Source: an uncultured Clostridia bacterium (GTDB taxonomy: Bacteria > Bacillota > Clostridia > Christensenellales > UBA1242). From it: a stretch of DNA of 6,831 nt. Within the stretch, counting starts at the first letter, position 1. Each line of letters starts with the position of its first letter. Under the pieces are notes generated by a model, which did no database searches, had not been told where the DNA came from, and saw only the letters and a list, made by a program, of their open reading frames with translations. A program made the translations under genes and the position numbers. The stretch covers positions 1-6,831 of the forward strand of contig CAMOEU010000038.1 of the NCBI GenBank assembly GCA_946612575.1, in the 5' to 3' direction. Positions 5,655 to 6,831 of the stretch are shown here, piece by piece.

Positions 5655-6818
5655 ATGGAAAAAGTGCTTTTGTTGAAGTTTGGAGAACTCTTTTTGAAGG
5701 GTAAAAATCGTCACGATTTTATCAAACTTCTTAAAAACAATATAAATAAGAAGCTTAAAGATTTTGCTTTTAGATTGACAGAAACACAAGGTAGGCTTGT
5801 GATTTCTTCATATAATGAAAATGATGAAGATGAGATTGTTGAAAAACTTAAACAGGTTTTTGGACTTATTGGTGTTTCAAAAGCTGTTGAGATTGATACT
5901 TCTTTGAAAAATATTGAAGATTTTGTTAAATCAATAGATTTTTCTTCTTACAAAACTTTTAAGGTGGAGAGTAAAAGAGCTGACAAACGATTTGAGCTTA
6001 AATCTATGGAGCTTAATGCTCATCTTGGAGAAGTGATTTTAAACAGCAACAAAAATATCAAAGTGGATTTATATAATCCAGATGTTGTTGTTAATGTTGA
6101 AGTTAGGGTAAATGGAAAGACCTATGTTTACACAAAACTTGAAAAATGTGCAGGTGGGCTTCCACTTGGAAGTGCTGGAAAGGCTCTTCTTTTGCTTTCT
6201 GGCGGAATTGACAGTCCAGTTGCAGGATATATGATGTCAAAAAGAGGTCTCAGACTTGAAGCTGTGCACTTTCATTCTTATCCTTACACAAGTGTTCAGG
6301 CAAAAGAGAAGGTGATTGAACTTGCAAAACAAATAAGTTGTTATTGCGATGAGATTAAACTTCACATAATTTCTTTCACAACAATTCAAGAACAGATTCA
6401 CAGACATTGCGATGAAGAATATATGATAACAATCATGAGAAGAATTATGATGAGAATCGCAGAAAGACTTTGTAAGAAAAACGAACTTGGTGCAATTGTG
6501 ACAGGAGAAAGTCTTGGACAGGTTGCAAGTCAAACAATGCAAAGTATGACTGTGACAAATTCGGTTGTGACTTTGCCTGTGTTTAGGCCAGTGCTTGCTT
6601 TTGACAAGGAGCAAATTATGGATATCGCAAGAGAGATAAAAACTTATGACACATCAATCTTGCCATACGAAGATTGTTGCACTGTGTTCTTGCCAAAAAA
6701 TCCAGTCATCAAACCAACCATTGAAAGGGCTGTAAAGAATGAGCAAAACTTGGATCTTGAACTTTTGATTGAAACAGCTCTTCAAAATGAGGAGACGATA
6801 ATTATCAACAATTTTTAA
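5655..6818 (+). CDS. thiI: tRNA 4-thiouridine synthase ThiI, rhodanese-less form
   Basis: ThiI adenylates uridine 8 of tRNA with ATP and replaces its oxygen with sulfur, giving 4-thiouridine; in some bacteria it also supports thiamine thiazole synthesis. The 387 residues hold an N-terminal ferredoxin-like domain (about 1-58), a THUMP RNA-binding domain (about 60-165) and a PP-loop ATPase domain (about 175-370) with the signature SGGIDS at 182-187. The family segment TGESLGQVASQT is present. Cys341 and Cys342 lie in PYEDCCTVF, the region of E. coli Cys344. The protein stops there, without the C-terminal rhodanese domain of the 482-residue E. coli enzyme, as in Bacillus-type ThiI of about 400 residues. 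Sulfur therefore presumably comes directly from the desulfurase encoded one base upstream. AAAGGGTG (5640-5647), inside the end of that gene, is the ribosome binding site. No terminator is visible before the window ends. Confidence 0.97.
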   Translation: MEKVLLLKFGELFLKGKNRHDFIKLLKNNINKKLKDFAFRLTETQGRLVISSYNENDEDEIVEKLKQVFGLIGVSKAVEIDTSLKNIEDFVKSIDFSSYKTFKVESKRADKRFELKSMELNAHLGEVILNSNKNIKVDLYNPDVVVNVEVRVNGKTYVYTKLEKCAGGLPLGSAGKALLLLSGGIDSPVAGYMMSKRGLRLEAVHFHSYPYTSVQAKEKVIELAKQISCYCDEIKLHIISFTTIQEQIHRHCDEEYMITIMRRIMMRIAERLCKKNELGAIVTGESLGQVASQTMQSMTVTNSVVTLPVFRPVLAFDKEQIMDIAREIKTYDTSILPYEDCCTVFLPKNPVIKPTIERAVKNEQNLDLELLIETALQNEETIIINNF

Positions 6819-6831
6819 AAAGAAAAATGGC

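Noticed and set aside
6237..6614. Minus-strand frame of 125 codons rich in Cys and His, opposite thiI
   Set aside because: The Cys/His content comes from reading the ThiI coding strand in reverse; there is no regular metal-binding spacing or ribosome binding site.

Overview
The window looks like a chromosomal fragment of an AT-rich, low-GC Gram-positive bacterium (Bacillota, probably a Clostridia-type lineage). The grounds are a T-box tRNA-sensing leader, strong AAAGGAG-type ribosome binding sites, AGA-dominated arginine codons, all-TAA stops and a ThiI without a rhodanese domain. The species cannot be named from the sequence. Tryptophan is written TGG, so there is no sign of a recoded TGA.

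Layout. Positions 1-640 (minus strand) hold the N-terminal two thirds of an RluA-family pseudouridine synthase that runs off the left edge. Positions 641-723 are a divergent promoter region with a consensus-like promoter reading right and a weaker candidate reading left. Positions 724-963 are a T-box riboswitch with a UUC (phenylalanine) specifier, antiterminator and terminator. Four plus-strand genes follow: pheS (976-1995), pheT (2064-4481), a cysteine desulfurase (4535-5653) and thiI (5655-6818). The last 13 bases hold nothing I can call.

Function. PheS and PheT form the two-subunit phenylalanyl-tRNA synthetase. The T-box lets uncharged tRNA-Phe switch on its synthesis. The cysteine desulfurase and ThiI form a sulfur-transfer pair that makes 4-thiouridine in tRNA and may also serve thiamine thiazole synthesis. 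I see no intrinsic terminator or convincing promoter between pheT and the desulfurase, so all four genes may share the tRNA-Phe-controlled transcript.

The least ordinary feature is a 27/28-bp repeat present once in each of the two real intergenic spacers of this operon (2023-2049 and 4501-4528), in opposite orientations. It includes an 18-bp perfect match, so the two RNA segments are complementary on one mRNA. The right copy runs into the ribosome binding site of the desulfurase gene. I found no wholly unknown gene system: all five protein families are recognisable.
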